DNA of 64,000 nucleotides from Hymenoscyphus infarciens (lineage: Eukaryota; Ascomycota; Leotiomycetes; Helotiales; Helotiaceae), in assembly GCA_001414345.1 (NCBI GenBank), contig LLCB01000379.1, positions 1 to 64,000 on the forward strand, given 5' to 3'. The notes under the pieces were generated by a model that had not been told where the DNA came from, did no database searches, and saw only the letters and a program-made list of their open reading frames with translations. Of the stretch, positions 1-12,629 are shown piece by piece (positions within the stretch are counted from its first letter, which is position 1; every line of letters begins with the position of its first letter). The translations under genes were made by a program, and so were the position numbers.

Positions 1-820
1 TATATATATATATATATATATTAGAATATTTCTTAAATATATAAAGCGTATAGAACTATCTAGAGTATATACTATAAGCGTTTAGTAGAATCTAGGTTAT
101 TAATAGTAGAGAGGCTATTTATAAAACACTTTCTATTCTAATAGACGCGCTAGGCTTATAATCGAATACTATATATTAAAGAGTAATTAGTATATATTAT
201 TAGAGTACTTTAGAGCTTTTAGAAAGCTCTTAAGAGCTTTAGAAGTAGTAAAGAAGAGTAAATATTATAAGATAAAAGAGAAACTTACTAGATACTCTAA
301 GAGTGTAATTTAGTCTATTTTTAGCTTTATATAACTTTACTATTTATAAAGGTAAATATAAAAGATAGATTAATTAATTAATTTAAAGCTATTTAGAGAC
401 GAAAAATAGATAGTTTATAACTATAGCTGCGGTTAAAAGTATATCTAATATTTAAAAGTTACGTCGCGATTTAAGGTTATCTATACTTTTTTTTAGATAG
501 AGTAAGCACGTGATTTACTAATTAGGCCTAGCGGGCTTAGTAGCGCCAGGTTTTAGACTACGGTTCTATATCTAAAAACTATTAATCCGTCTCTAGAATT
601 AAATATATTCTATAATAACTAATAGTTGTAAATATTAACTTATTTTCTTATCTTATAAATCTAATTAAATTATAGTATAGTATTTTAATAAGTAATTAAT
701 AGCTATTATAGATACACGTTAGATAGTTTAGTAGAATAGAGAGAACTGCCGTAGCTACGAGCGTATAATACTAGGTATACTTTAGAATATATACGTAATT
801 ACTCTAAAATAAAATTATAT
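1..820. other. RIP-degraded AT-rich DNA
   Basis: The stretch opens with a (TA)n run and continues as very AT-rich sequence with few CpA/TpG dinucleotides, the signature left by repeat-induced point mutation. No reading frame of useful length exists on either strand. It is probably an inactivated transposon whose outer end lies beyond the window. The family cannot be identified. Confidence 0.6.
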
Positions 821-1307
821 AGTAAGTTACGAGTTAAGCTTCTCTTTTAACGATATTTTATAAACCGTGCGTTTTTAGATTTTTTTTTCTTTCTTATTTA
901 TTTTAGAAAACAGAGAACTAAAGTACTTTTTAAGATATAAGACCTAGTTAGAAAGAACTACTATATCTTCTTATATCTCCTCTTTATTTATTACTATATC
1001 TAAGTAAGTATACTAAGAATTATACTTAATTCTTAGAACTCCCTTTTTATAAGAAAAACCTTTATACTCTTATAATTCTACTAAGACTCTATAAAAATTT
1101 AGATATATATCTAAGTATCTGTTTTCTTCCTAAAAAAGTTTATAGATAAGAAAGAGAGTATAAAGCTCTTATTAGCTATTCTTAAGAATATAATAACATA
1201 CGTTATTAGAAAGTAAAGAGAGAAAGAGTGTCTAAGTAAAGTAAAAATTCTAAAAACGAACGGTTTATAAAATGTCGTTAAAAGAGAAGCTTAACTCGCA
1301 ACTCACT
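821..1307. mobile_element. RIP-mutated element with ~65-bp terminal inverted repeats
   Basis: Bases 821-887 and the reverse complement of 1243-1307 match over about 65 positions; both arms read AGTRAGTTRCGAGTTAAG at the outer end. Differences are mostly transitions (G/A, C/T), as RIP would produce. The interior of about 355 bp is AT-rich and non-coding. The arms are flanked by TATAT on both sides, so a TA target duplication is possible. AT-rich DNA stops exactly at the right arm. This is probably a non-autonomous DNA transposon; the superfamily is not certain. Confidence 0.7.
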
Positions 1308-4155
1308 ATATATAGAAGCCACTTACCCACTTACCACTACTCTTAGTTTAGAGAACAAGGTATCTGAGGTAATTCAATTATCATCTATTTCAAGTATGAA
1401 TTGAAACGTTAGAGCTGCTAGGATGCGAGTTAGCACTATGCCGACGAACAGAGAACCTATCTTCTTCGCGAACGTTGAAGCTTCTCACGAACAATAAAAC
1501 GCCGTATGAATTTCAAAACTTCTTAGGAATATCCAAGTCTCTTATAGAATCATAGATAGAGAAGTTCTCATGAAAGTTGAAGCTTCTTCTAATCTTTAAA
1601 CCTTCTCTTGAATTCTAAAACTTCCTATAATAACCAAGCCTCTAACAAATAGCAAAGCCTTTTATAAATACCAAAGTCTACGATGACTATTATGCCTCCT
1701 ATAAACATCTGTTGACCTATCTCACAAGCGTCTTCGAACTATAAAAAATATCAAAGGATTTGACTTCACGATTAGCTCGAAAGGCCACTCTCTCTCATCT
1801 AATGTAATTCCTTCTATTACGTTACAACTTCATCTTCTCTGCCTCAAGGTCGGTTAATATTGAATGGTTGAAGAAAGAGAATAGATAGAGGAGTAGACTA
1901 CTACTTTTCTCAAATTAGTGAATTCAAACCTTTCAACTAAAGATAATTCCATTCTAGTTAAAAATACAAGAAAAATAAGTAGCCCGCTTCTCAAGATTAG
2001 TAATAAACAACTAGGGGATCATATACCTTAACTATATTTATAACTTTCTATATAAGTTATAAAGACTAAATAGAACGAGCGAGGAAGAAGAGAAGTTTTA
2101 TTTTATTCTTATTATTACTCTTTTCTTCTCCCTTTCTTTCCCCCGTTATTTTAGTCTTTATCGTACCTCGATGATCTATATAAAGAGATAGCATGCTTTG
2201 GTGTAAGATTTACGCTATTTAAAATTGCAAACCTTGCTGTCTGTCACACACCATGCCCAGTGTGCCTCTGTGCCTCAAGCAGCCTCCTTTGCTCTGACAG
2301 ACGATAGTAATTTACTTATTTGTGACTTTAATTGAAAGGGGGGTAGGGCTGGGGTTCTACCTAGCAGGGCTACCTACTTACTTGTTCACATCCATACTCT
2401 CCTTCACTACCTAACACAAGTTTCTCTGGGTGTTTCAGTATATCTATATCTAAGTACAAACTTGGAATGATTCTCAACTTTCTAGTCTCCTAGCGTAGCT
2501 TATAACACAATTTTCATGAAAACAGAAGAGTAAGAAGAAGAGAGGAAAAAGAAAAAAAGGGGACTACCTAGAAGAGTACGTGTTAGAATAGAAACATCCA
2601 CTACAGGTACTATAAGCCTCTTATAAAAGACCCGGGATAATAACACCTTATAACCAACCTCCCTCCCCAATTTCTACATAATTACAACCCCCTCCCGTAA
2701 AATTTTTTTTTTTAAAAAAAATACCAAAAGTCCGCCAAAGGTTCCGGGGGGAAAAGAAAGCCAAGGCCACGACATAACCAACGAACCCCCATTCTCAAAA
2801 AACCCATCAAATCCCCGACCCCGACCCCAAACCCCAAACCCCAAACCCCAAACCCAACAAAAGGTGAAATTTTCGCTTACGCGCCTAGCGCCCCTCCCTC
2901 CCCCATTTCTACCTCCATCCACCAGAAGCGAGGGGTCCACATAAGAAAGATACACACTACACACCACCAAACTACCAAACTACCATTCAAAGAACCCGCG
3001 CCCGAGGCACAACGTCCAACCACAAATAACAAATTACCCCTCCCCTCCCCCCACCACTAAAGAAATTGATTCTTCACACCCCAACCATTATTTCCTCGCC
3101 TCACCTTATCCTAAATTCCCTCTCCACACTATCATCCATCATACCAGAATTCTCTCCCCGCCTCCCCCACTTCCACTCTTCCAACCAACCGACCGTCGAC
3201 CGACCCCCCAGCCAGCCAACCAAACTTCCCAACCCCATTCCCTCGCACCCTCCAACCACGAGAGGTCTCTTCAATTTCTTGTGCGCCCTACCCTCCAACC
3301 ACGACCTGACCCTGACCCTGACCCCACCCAAGGCAAGCAGGCAAACTCGAAAAAACCCAACCTAACAAGTAGGTAGTCTATTCCTTTTCAAGCGAGCGCA
3401 TCGTCTTGCATACTCCCAACCAACCAACCAACCACTTCATCAAAGAAGAAGAAAAAGAAAAAGAAAAAGAAGGGTTCAACCCTCCTCCCTACCCATCCAT
3501 AAGTCCTTGCAGCGGAGTCATGACCCCCCCGCCCCCACGCATCAAAGGTACCGAACAAAAGTCACCCACAACAAAAATCACACATCCCAAAATCCGAAAA
3601 GAAAAATATGGGCAGAGAATATCTTTCCTACTCATCAAAGGCATCCTATCCTACTCGCCATCTCTCATTCGCTCCAAATAAATATATACAAGCCATGAAC
3701 CCATTTCTTTTTCCCAAAAATCAAGAACGAACACCATTCAATCCACCACTCATGAAAATCATCCCAACCAAACCCATATGTAATTTTTCCAACGGCCACA
3801 AGGGGACCCACCCCTAACCAAAAAAAAATCAACTCCCCCGAATTAGAAATGATGACCCTCTACCAGCTGCCGTACCACCTTGTGTGCTCGCCTACGATAC
3901 GCTAAATGTGCAACAAATACCGCAGTCCCCCTCCCGTAATCCTTATCATATAAATTGCGTGCTTTCCTTTCCCAATTTTGTATCCACAGGCAGGAAATGA
4001 GCATCTTTCTTTCATTATCCATCTTCACGCCCAGAGCCTGAAACCCCCGAAGCATTAAAGACGTCAAACTCATGCAACCTTGATATGTACGACCCTTCCA
4101 GGCCCATCTTGGTTCAATAATCCAGAGATGTAAAATATGTAATACCCCCCTTCTC
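1308..4155. other. Intergenic region downstream of the arrestin gene
   Basis: I see no supported gene here. 1308-2640 is ordinary moderately AT-rich DNA. 2640-3840 is strongly C-rich on the + strand with simple runs: four CCCCAAA units, CAAC/CCAA runs near 3417-3434 and GAAAAA runs near 3450-3470. The ORFs here (up to about 100 codons) are low-complexity Pro/Ser/Thr readings with no recognisable domain. The last few hundred bases probably hold the 3' UTR of the arrestin gene, which is read on the minus strand. Confidence 0.6.
2825..2855. repeat. (CCCCAAA)n short tandem repeat
   Basis: Four perfect 7-bp units CCCCAAA plus a partial one, inside a C-rich intergenic stretch. It resembles a telomere-like repeat but is not the usual fungal CCCTAA unit and is not at a sequence end. 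Confidence 0.8.
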
Positions 4156-6897
4156 TCAATTCGTTGCTCCAATCGTCACCGGTGCTGTTAAAGCCTCCGC
4201 ATTGAACATGAATTGCCGATCAATTTCCATTGATCTCGCAACCCGTCCACCGGGTGTTCTTGGATTCGCAATATTGACACGCCCCCGATTCGATGCTCGG
4301 GTCGAGTCCTCGTCATCTGTTTGATCATCGTCATACTGACTTAATCTCGAAAAATAATCCGCTAGACCATCGTGACTTGGGGTACCGATGACATGGTCGT
4401 AAAGAGGTGGTGGCGTAGCAATCGGTGGTGGAGGCTCCTCGGCATCGAACGCTGGTGGGTTGTAACTTGGGTTTCGGAGCATGTGTATCGGTCGCTGTAC
4501 ATTCGCTCCTGTAGATAGGTGAGCTTGTGGTGGTCTCGCAAGCTCAGGAACTTCCGGTTGCTCAGCACCATTCATGTTGCCCAGAGTTGGGATGCTGCCA
4601 GATGAAGAAGTGGGAGTTTGGGCGCTCTGAGCCGCGTTTGGACATCCACACATGCGAATCGGCTCCTGGATACCGGAATTTGGTCCGGAGTATTCTGGGA
4701 GGGCCAAGTTCGCTTGCGTTGCACGACAACTAAGAATCGTCAAAGGAGAATCGATGGAAATCTCAAAATGGCGTCTCTTTTTGCCAGTTGGATCGTCGGC
4801 GTCCACCCGAGATATGCGCATAATAATCTGGAGCCCATATTAGAATTCGTTGCGTCTTCATCAAGTAGATTGGTACATACCTTGATCCAGTGATGGACGC
4901 TCACACATTTCCACGTACAGTCTGGAACTAGCCGTTTCGCCCTTTCTTTTTCCATCATCTCGCAAGTCGGTAATTGCACATTCATTTCCATCTCCGTCTG
5001 GCCCCAAAACTGTTCCAGGCCAAGATTAAGATCACCAAGGAGGTTTTCTGAGGCTTCTGGCAGAGGCTCGGGGTCGAGCCCGAGCTGATTTGCTTCATAC
5101 TGTCTTCTTCTTTCGGCATTTTGGCGTGCGTGCACTCGGTCCTCGTGACTCAACTCTCCACCAGCGAGAACGTTTACTTCTGATGCAACAAACTGCTTAT
5201 CCAAAGGCTTTCCAGCCACTTTCTCGAGTAAGAGTAGTTTCCTTGATGCATCCTTTCTCGTGACTCTCCTATTGTTGGTGAAGTATTCGATGTTTTCGCT
5301 GATATAAATCTTGATCTTATGAACCTGAACCTTCGCTAATGGCGTGAGTTTGAATGCAATAGGCATTTTCGTACCTAGTGGAAATGATTTCCCCGAAATC
5401 ATGATTTCGTATTGCAGCTGGTCCTCCCACTTTCGGCTAATCGAGATTGGCTCAACTAACTCCAAGGAGTCTTCTGATGGGGTACGGATCACGGGGATTT
5501 CCTTGAACCCTTGAAGATCTGATTTGAATGTACCCGCTCGTTCTACTACCGCCTCCAACATCCAAGCGACCGAAGCTAGGGGTAACTTGATGGTTTCCGG
5601 GCTGTTGTTATCGATCGGAAGCTCAAAGCTGTACTCGTACACCCCTGGGTGGAAAAGTTTATAACCCTTTTGTTGTGGTGTGGGACCGAACGGTGAGTCA
5701 CCCTTTTGGAAACTCCGCGATTGGTTGTTTTGTAAGGATAATCTCTTCATTTCTTTGGCCGTTGTCAAGTTGCTTGATCTATTGGATCGATTTGTGAGGG
5801 TCGGTAAGGAGAAGACGCTTGTGTGGGGGGTGTTTGATGCATCCGTTGAGTTTGATGATAAGCTGGTAAGGTTTGTGACTGAGGAGTTTGCCGACTTGTC
5901 CCGAAATGTGTAATTGCAGTGCGTTCCATATCCATTTTCCGAGCCTTCATAGAGAGCATTGAAAAAGGGCAACACCTGACATCTAAGCGAGCTTTCTTCA
6001 AAGTTTTGTGTCTTTTCTGGGGGGATGCCTATAATGTCACAAGCTTAGTTCTGGCATTGAAAAACAATAGTAGAAAAATATACCTTCTGGCCACTCTGTT
6101 CGGGCTTTTCCCGTAAATTTGAGGGTCACCGCCTTGATCTTTGCGCTCTTGGTAACATTCAATAGTAGTTTTCCCCTGAGAATTGCTGTTGACGTGGAAG
6201 GAGAATCTCTGGTTGTCCCATCATGATCCAGCCCCGAGAGAAAAATTACAGGTTCGGCCAACTGGATATAACAGGAAACACCATTTCCCGAGCAAATGGG
6301 TTTCTCAACCTCCACACTCCTTTTGACTGGCATTATCGGGGCAGCATTGGCATTGTTCTGCCTGGCCCCGCGGCTATCTAAACTTGGTCGAACCGGCATC
6401 GTGTTGGCATCCAACGCGGGGCTACCTGAACCGATCCTCCTAGCGTACAAAGACGTAGGATCTGCCTCGGCAACTGATAATGATGCCCTCGCTGATCTGT
6501 CCACCTCTGGGCTATTGGATCTTGTGGAGCTCGCGGCCGAGGAGGACGAGGCGGAAGAGGTGGAAGAGAATGGAGAGAAGACGGCTCCAAGCACCCGCTT
6601 TGCGTTCTCGCGAGAAGCCAGCTTTCCTAATCCTACTCGTATACGGGAGGGCTTCTTTGGTTTGGGTGGTGGTGGTTGGGGGCGCAATTCGAGAGGTACG
6701 AAACCCGCGGGTAATCGAGTGATATGTATGGAATGGGGCCGGCGTTGTCTTGGTCGACAGGGAGGCGAGGGAAGACCGATGAGTTGGGCCTTGAGAGCGA
6801 GAGCGGTCGCTGGGGTATAAAAGATAGTGCCTCGGGTAGAATAATAAGAAAAAGAAACGGAATCTGCCATTATGATTGTTAACTCTGCAGTTTCCAA
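4156..6897 (-). CDS. Arrestin-related trafficking adaptor (CreD/ApyA type)
   Basis: Alpha-arrestin that should link a HECT E3 ubiquitin ligase (HulA/Rsp5) to plasma-membrane transporters for endocytosis. Three exons join in frame: 6897-6084, 6028-4881, 4827-4156, with 55- and 53-nt introns, giving 877 residues. An arrestin N-fold starts near residue 207 (IQLAEPVIFLSGLDHDG, then LKFTGKARTEWPEGIPP across intron 1). The arrestin C-fold follows, with the family-typical stretches GVYEYSFELPI and ERAGTFKSDLQGFKEI, then ISGKSFPLGTKMPIAFKLTP. The tail has one full PPxY ligase-binding motif (PPLY, about residues 794-797) and a degenerate NPPAF (about 777-781). The first ~200 residues are Ser/Pro-rich and probably disordered. 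An internal Met at 6870 is an alternative start. CreD and ApyA of Aspergillus (yeast Rod1/Rog3) are the nearest families I recognise; the N-terminal half looks more ApyA-like. Confidence 0.88.
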
Positions 6898-7163
6898 AAA
6901 GCCAAAGCAGTCTTGGGGACTGGGGAGAAAGGTGGTCTTGGAGAAAAAAGAAGGATAGGTCTGTGTTCAGCCGTGGCCGTTTGCAGTAATGGAGAGAAGA
7001 TTAAATGCAACGGCTTCCGGAGTCCAATACATCAGATGTGAAGTGTCATCCAAAACACCAGCGCAGGGAAGAGCCCGTGAAGGTTTTGGAGAGAGAGGGA
7101 GGACGTGGGGTTTTTGCCCACGAAGATGCAGATTGTTCATCATGCGACAGCGTGTAAGGATGT

Positions 7164-7167
<4 letters not shown>

Positions 7168-7210
<43 letters not shown>
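7168..7210. repeat. Poly-G homopolymer, 43 bases
   Basis: An uninterrupted run of G on the + strand, about 270-310 bp upstream of the arrestin start. It creates an artificial polyproline ORF on the minus strand and polyglycine on the plus strand. The length is at risk of sequencing error. Confidence 0.95.
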
Positions 7211-7211
<1 letters not shown>

Positions 7212-8485
7212 AGTAGCAGTGTGGTCGGATGGTAGGCAGTTGCAGTGTGGTCTGAGTGGTACAATAGAGAACTGAGTGGTATAGGTAGGGAGGGTGGTCA
7301 CTCACCAAGCGGTGTATTGTATTGGTGGTGTGGTGTGGTGTGGTGTATGGACGGGAGTATTGATTGATTTGTTGTCACGGGCGTGGACCAGGAGAACCTT
7401 ACCTACCTACAAGTATAGAAAGGTTTGAGTGGTTTCCCGTTGCCGTTGCCGTTGCCGTCGCCAGCACAGCACAGCACATGCGCGCAAATAACACTAGAGA
7501 CTAGTCTAGTCTAGTCCAGTCCAGCACAAGCACAAGTACCCAGCACCACCTTCTTTCTCAGTTCAAGGCTTTCCTTTCCGTGCGATGCGCTTGAACTTGA
7601 AATCGGTCGTGTCGTAGTGCTTCTCGCTCGCTCTTGCTTTCTTCTGCTGCAATGTTCCTGACCCCGGTTCAGAGCGGGTCAATGACGCATGTAAGGTACG
7701 TGTGCGCCCAATGAGGAGGAAGAGGACTTTGGGTGAGAAAGGACTGTCGATTCAGGGTACTCGAGTAGGCGGAGGGTGGAAGGATAGGAGGGGGTAGGCG
7801 CGGAGAGGGTGGAAGGGTAGGAGGGGGTAGGAGGGGGTAGGAGCGTGGGAGCGTGGGAAGAAGTCGAAGAGGGTGTAAGGTAGGGTAGGGCAGAGTAGTG
7901 GAGGTGTAGAAGCAAGAGAGAGAAAGAGAGAGTTCTGCTGGTGGAGGGGTAAGCTTCTGCTTTTCAGGCGCAGTAAATTGGCCGTTTGGAGGAGGCTAAT
8001 TCACTGTTCGCCATGGGCAACACTCTAGTCAACTCTCTTGCGGTAGCTTCAGCTTGCCGGACCCCGAGAAAATGGAATATGGAATAATGCACGAGGGCGG
8101 CGAGGGCAGCAAGAGGTGAGGTGATGTAATCCGGGTTGGTTTCTACGGGACTTGGTGGAGCAGATACTGCAACTAGAGGAGGTGATTGGTGCTCTCTGCG
8201 GGAATAACTTTGTACTAGGTACTGTATTTACAGTACTGTACCTAGATATCAACAATTCAAACAAAGCTTTTGATTACTGTGCAGTGAAGAAGCAGCTTGT
8301 CAGCCTCTGACGCAGGGCAGGACTTTTCTCGCCATTCGCATTCGCTATACTGGGGCTAATCAATTCACTCCCAACCCAGCAATGCCATGCCAGAAGCGTA
8401 CTCGTAAGTAGCATCAAATGCCGCCAGACTCAACGCAGCCCTCCGGCTGCCGGGCTGTCCCCAGGAAAACTGCCGCTACCAAAAT

Positions 8486-8512
8486 CAGGGGAGTCAGGGG
8501 AGTCAGGGGAGT
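8486..8512. repeat. CAGGGGAGT x3 tandem repeat
   Basis: Three perfect 9-bp units in tandem followed by a degenerate fourth. Intergenic. Confidence 0.85.
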
Positions 8513-8621
8513 CGGGGTAGTTAGGGTACTAGTACTTCTAGTATCCTTCTTGCCATCACCGTAATGGCTTGAATGGGAGGAAATCACATCGTCCAACCAT
8601 CTCTCATAGGGCTGCCAGACA

Positions 8622-8653
8622 TGGTCGACTGGTCGACTGGTCGACTGGTCAAC
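8622..8653. repeat. TGGTCGAC x4 tandem repeat
   Basis: Four 8-bp units, the first and last each with one mismatch, containing repeated GTCGAC palindromes. Intergenic between the arrestin and DPB11 genes. Confidence 0.85.
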
Positions 8654-10187
8654 ACCAAAATGGAAACCCCCGCCGCAACCAGTAATCGAGTCGCATGAAG
8701 TTTCACCACTGACTGGCACTTACCTTAGGTTGTAGCATATCAATACAGTATCACCTCTTGTTCGCAAGTCAAGCAACCTCCGGCTGGAATGAGATCCTCA
8801 GTCACAGGGAACCTCCTTTCATCACCCTTTCCACCGTTTCTCATCCCGACTCCCTTTTGCCAACCTTCACAACCGCCGTCAGTTGGGAGTCGTCATGTGG
8901 CGATGATTCATCACGTTATCTTTCCCAGACATCGTGAGAGGAGAATGATTACAAAAAGGAAAACCCGAGTTCCCGAGTTAATAGGTAGGTATCGCCATCT
9001 CCCGTCGGCATGCGGATGAACGGCTCGGTTGGCCTTCTTGCCCTGCCATCTCCGAGAGTCTGGAAACTACTATATTCCTCCCGGTAGACTCTTCTTTAGC
9101 ACCTCCCAAATACAAATAGTTCGCAGGACCTAAGGCTAAATCACGACTAGTTGAAGAAGTGGCTGCCGCCGTCTGCGGCAGACCGTTTTCGGGCAATTTG
9201 GAGCGGCACTGAGGGAAGGGAAAACGCCCCCCTCCAAATTCCCGGAACACCGGGTAGGAGAAAATCATACGGTTGGGCTGCACTGCAGGGGAGGGAGGGG
9301 CTTTTCGACTGCTTCATCCGAATGTTCCAGCCGAGTATATCAAATCCTGCGAAAAAGCCAACGAAAGAGAAAATGGAATCTGGTGGTCCTCTTTACCTTA
9401 TCCAACGAAGACAAGATTAAACAGATGAACTTCGCCCGACAAGAAACGCAGAAATCAAGACTTCTAGAAGCTGTTCAAGGAGGCTGAAGACGGTGGCTGA
9501 AGAAGGATGGGACGGCAGAACGACGGGATCGAGAGAGACTGTAAGATCTTGGCAGATCTCGAATCGAGGTACGAAATATCCCGCGGCGGGTCTTTGTTTC
9601 CTGTGGGGAAAGACAATCCAGCTTGGAATTAATGCAATTCTCTCATCTTCATGCTGCAAATCTCCCATCATAGGAAACCAGGAGCTGTTTGATGCGATAG
9701 TGAAATGCCGCCTGATATAATTGCAGCACATGGGCTCCCCAACTCGCGTGTGTTCCAGAAACTTTCCAGAAACCTTCCAGATGAGTCGTGTGCAAGCTGG
9801 TGCAAGCTGGTGTGCAAGCTCAAAGCTGGTTTTGGAAAGACCCCTGCGCACGAGATATTGGGGACCAATCTCTCGGGATTAGAAAATGATGCAGGTCAAA
9901 AGTGACGTTGTCCTCGAGGATCGGTGTCAGCTACAACACGGCAGAAATATGAGCGGATTGCCAAAGTTGTCCGATTTATAGAAAGGGGTGTTTGCAAAGA
10001 TTCAAGAAGAAAGAAACCTGGAAGGTTTTGATGAGACCCTTCTCGACACATCACGTGGCGATAGTCGGCCAATCATCGGAGCTTCCGAGATGCTCTCCGC
10101 CGAATTTCACGCGACGGCAACGCGTCGTCCTCCTTGAAGCCAGTAAAACCTCGGTGAATCCAGCAGATCACCAATTAATCTGGCAAA

Positions 10188-12629
10188 ATGGATACAAATT
10201 CCTTCAGAGTTCCTTTAAATGGCGCCTCTGATAATCCCCTACCGCTGGCGGGTATTTTTATCTGCTGTACCTCTGTAGCAGAGGAAACGCGGGTATGTGC
10301 CTTTCCCCCCTCACTCCAGCTCTGCCCGGTGACGAATGCTAATGCTGATATAAAAATTGTAGACCAAAATTGCCGAGTACTCGGAACAAATGGGCGCGGT
10401 CCATCGATACGATTTGACACAAGAAGTAACACATCTTATTGTAGGCGGCTACAAGACGGACAAATATCGATTCGTTGCGAAAAACCGACCAGATGTCAAG
10501 CCAATGACAGTTGAATGGATTGAGGCACTTCGGGATATCTGGATCAAAGACGAGGAAGTTGACATGGAAGCTTTGGAGAAGCAATATACTCTGCCAGTTT
10601 TGCATGGTCTGAAGTTCAGCATGACGGGATGTGACAATCGTAGGAGAATGCCATTCCCTGGTAACAGGACAATCGCTGACACTTTCTAGCGGATGATCGA
10701 GCAGACATTGCAGAACAAATCAGGTTGAATGGGGCGATGTACGAAGGGGACTTGACCAAACACATTACACACCTGATATCTTTTCGGACCGACGGCGCCA
10801 AATATAATGCTGCGAAAACTTGGGGTATAACCATTGTTTCCATTGAGTGGCTGAAAGACAGTATAGAAAGAGGAATGATCTTGGACGAAGTATGCTACGA
10901 CCCCATATTGCCGCTGGAAGAACGAGGGAATGCCTGGGATAAATCGAAACCTAAACGGATATCGCTGGGGAAACGTTCGAGGGATGATAGTATTGGTGGA
11001 GTAGACGGGGCGAAGAGAAAGCTTCGAAGAACGGCAAGTACGAAACTGAATAACCAGAGCGAAAAGATGTGGGGTGACATAGTCGGAGGAGGATCTTTGA
11101 CAGAAGTTGCACGGAGTGGTGTATGGGAACCCCAGGAAGAGCCCGCCTCGAAACCCCAGAAACAGCCGGAACCCGCACCAGAAGTCTCAGAGGGAATCTT
11201 CAGTGGCTGCCGATTTTATTTTCATGGATTTGTTGGGCAGAAGGTGGATGTTCTCTGCAATCACCTGCTGCCCCAAGGGGCGGAAGTTGTGGGATCTCTC
11301 GACAAGTTGCCCTCGCCCTCTTTGGCGCATTCTCCAAAACGTCTTTTTATGATCGTCCCTCACGATTTACCAATATCACAACATCCGCCAATCTCAGAAT
11401 CATCAGTTCCTATAGAAACAATCACAGTGTGGTGGGTGGAGCGATGTTTACATTACAAGAAATTTGTCGATCCGTCAGAACATGTGGTTGGGCGTCCCTT
11501 TGCAACATTTCCGATTCCGGAATTCTCAGGCATGATAATTTGCTCTTCAGCATTCTCTGGCATCGACCTGCTACATTTCAAAAAATCTGTTGAATTACTG
11601 GGCGCAAGATATAGCGAGGACATGACTCCTCAGTGCTCCGTCTTGGTCACCAAATCACACTTGGGATTGAGAAAGGACAAATATGAGCATGCTGTGGAAT
11701 GGAAAATACCGATTGTGGGAGCAGAATGGCTATGGGAATGCATTAGGAACGGCTCAAGGGTGGAGCCCAAACCTCACTGTTATCGATCAACAAAATCAAC
11801 AAAACGATCAAAGTCTTTGACGCACGGAAACGTACTACCCGGAACCGAACAAAAACAACAGGATCGAACGCAAAGGCTTGCCACAGCCGAAGTTGTACGA
11901 GCAAACAGTCTTCCACCGAGAGAAGCGCCAGAAGAAGCACCAAAAGAACCTAGTCAAGGATTAGATACATCGACCTCATTCATCACAGCTATCGAAGGAT
12001 TCGATGATAGTCGAACGGAGAAATCGTTTACGGTCGGAAGAGAAATCCCACCATCAGCACCATCAGAGGTAACATTCGATCCATCATGTCGAACCGAACC
12101 ATTATCAGAACGAGATCCAAACTCACCGTCCAAAACTGTATCGACAGTCCCAGCACCATCCGTTCATCCCAATTCCAAACCAGATGAAGACATCAGCAAC
12201 GACATCTCCAACCTCCTCGCCAAGGCTAAAGCCCCCAAACCTTCCAGTAATGACGCCCCAGAAGGACGAAAGCGCACCACCAAACGTATCCTCGGTCGAG
12301 TCACCAGTAATCTCTCTACCGTCTCAGTACACTCCCGCTCTGCATCTGTGGATTCAACCCATACCCCTGTGGAGAAGACGGCGAGTCATAATGACCAGCT
12401 CGCCCAATTTCTCCGCGCTGATGGCAAGGAAGATAAAGATGTGGATAGTCAGCCACCACTTACTCAATTGCAATACGAGGATCCGGAGAGTAGAGATGTC
12501 ACCGATAAAGTCATGGCACAAATGATGGGGCAGAAACCACCGCCTAAACGGGCGGCGATGAAGGAGAGGGCTGTGACGCTTGGGATGATTGATATTGGGC
12601 GGACGACGAGACGGACGAGGATGAGGTGA
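10188..12629 (+). CDS. DPB11: BRCT-repeat replication/checkpoint scaffold (Dpb11/Rad4/TopBP1)
   Basis: Four-BRCT scaffold that in yeasts binds phosphorylated Sld3/Sld2 to start replication and Rad9 (9-1-1) to activate the ATR-type checkpoint. Exons 10188-10292, 10363-10639 and 10690-12629 splice in frame to 773 residues, close to Dpb11 (764). Intron 2 (50 nt) uses a weak GTAGGA donor, but it restores the BRCT2 sequence CDNPDDRADI. BRCT1 spans about residues 20-100 (THLIVGG, then PMTVEWIEA) and BRCT2 about 118-205 (THLISFRTDGAKY, then ITIVSIEWLKDS). BRCT3 is about 296-390 and BRCT4 about 404-485 (WKIPIVGAEWLWECI). The remaining ~290 residues are Ser/Thr/Pro-rich, probably disordered and phosphorylated, ending in a basic GRTTRRTRMR tail. 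The assignment rests on the two BRCT pairs and overall layout. Confidence 0.9.

Larger units (their letters stand above)
6898..10187. other. 3.3-kb gene-free interval rich in simple repeats
   Basis: I find no credible gene between the divergent arrestin and DPB11 genes. The interval holds a 43-G homopolymer, GGTGT runs near 7322-7345, GCCGTT triplets near 7438-7456, CTAGT runs near 7501-7520, a G-rich minisatellite-like block at about 7770-7860 (GGTAGGAGGG variants, quadruplex-prone), and short perfect tandems near 8486 and 8622. ORFs here (for example 9417-9851 on minus, 144 codons) show no domain and no intron-supported extension. Both promoters must lie within it. Confidence 0.6.

Noticed and set aside
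2825..2855. CCCCAAA repeat as an interstitial telomere
   Set aside because: Unit differs from the fungal TTAGGG/CCCTAA repeat and only four units occur.
6296..6820. 174-codon + strand ORF
   Set aside because: Exactly antisense to the Ser/Pro-rich N-terminus of the arrestin gene; shadow of codon bias.
7046..7308. Polyproline/polyglycine ORFs across the G homopolymer
   Set aside because: Artefact of a 43-base homopolymer; no coding character on either side.
9417..9851. 144-codon minus ORF in the 6.9-10.2 kb gap
   Set aside because: No recognisable motif, no introns or neighbours supporting it.
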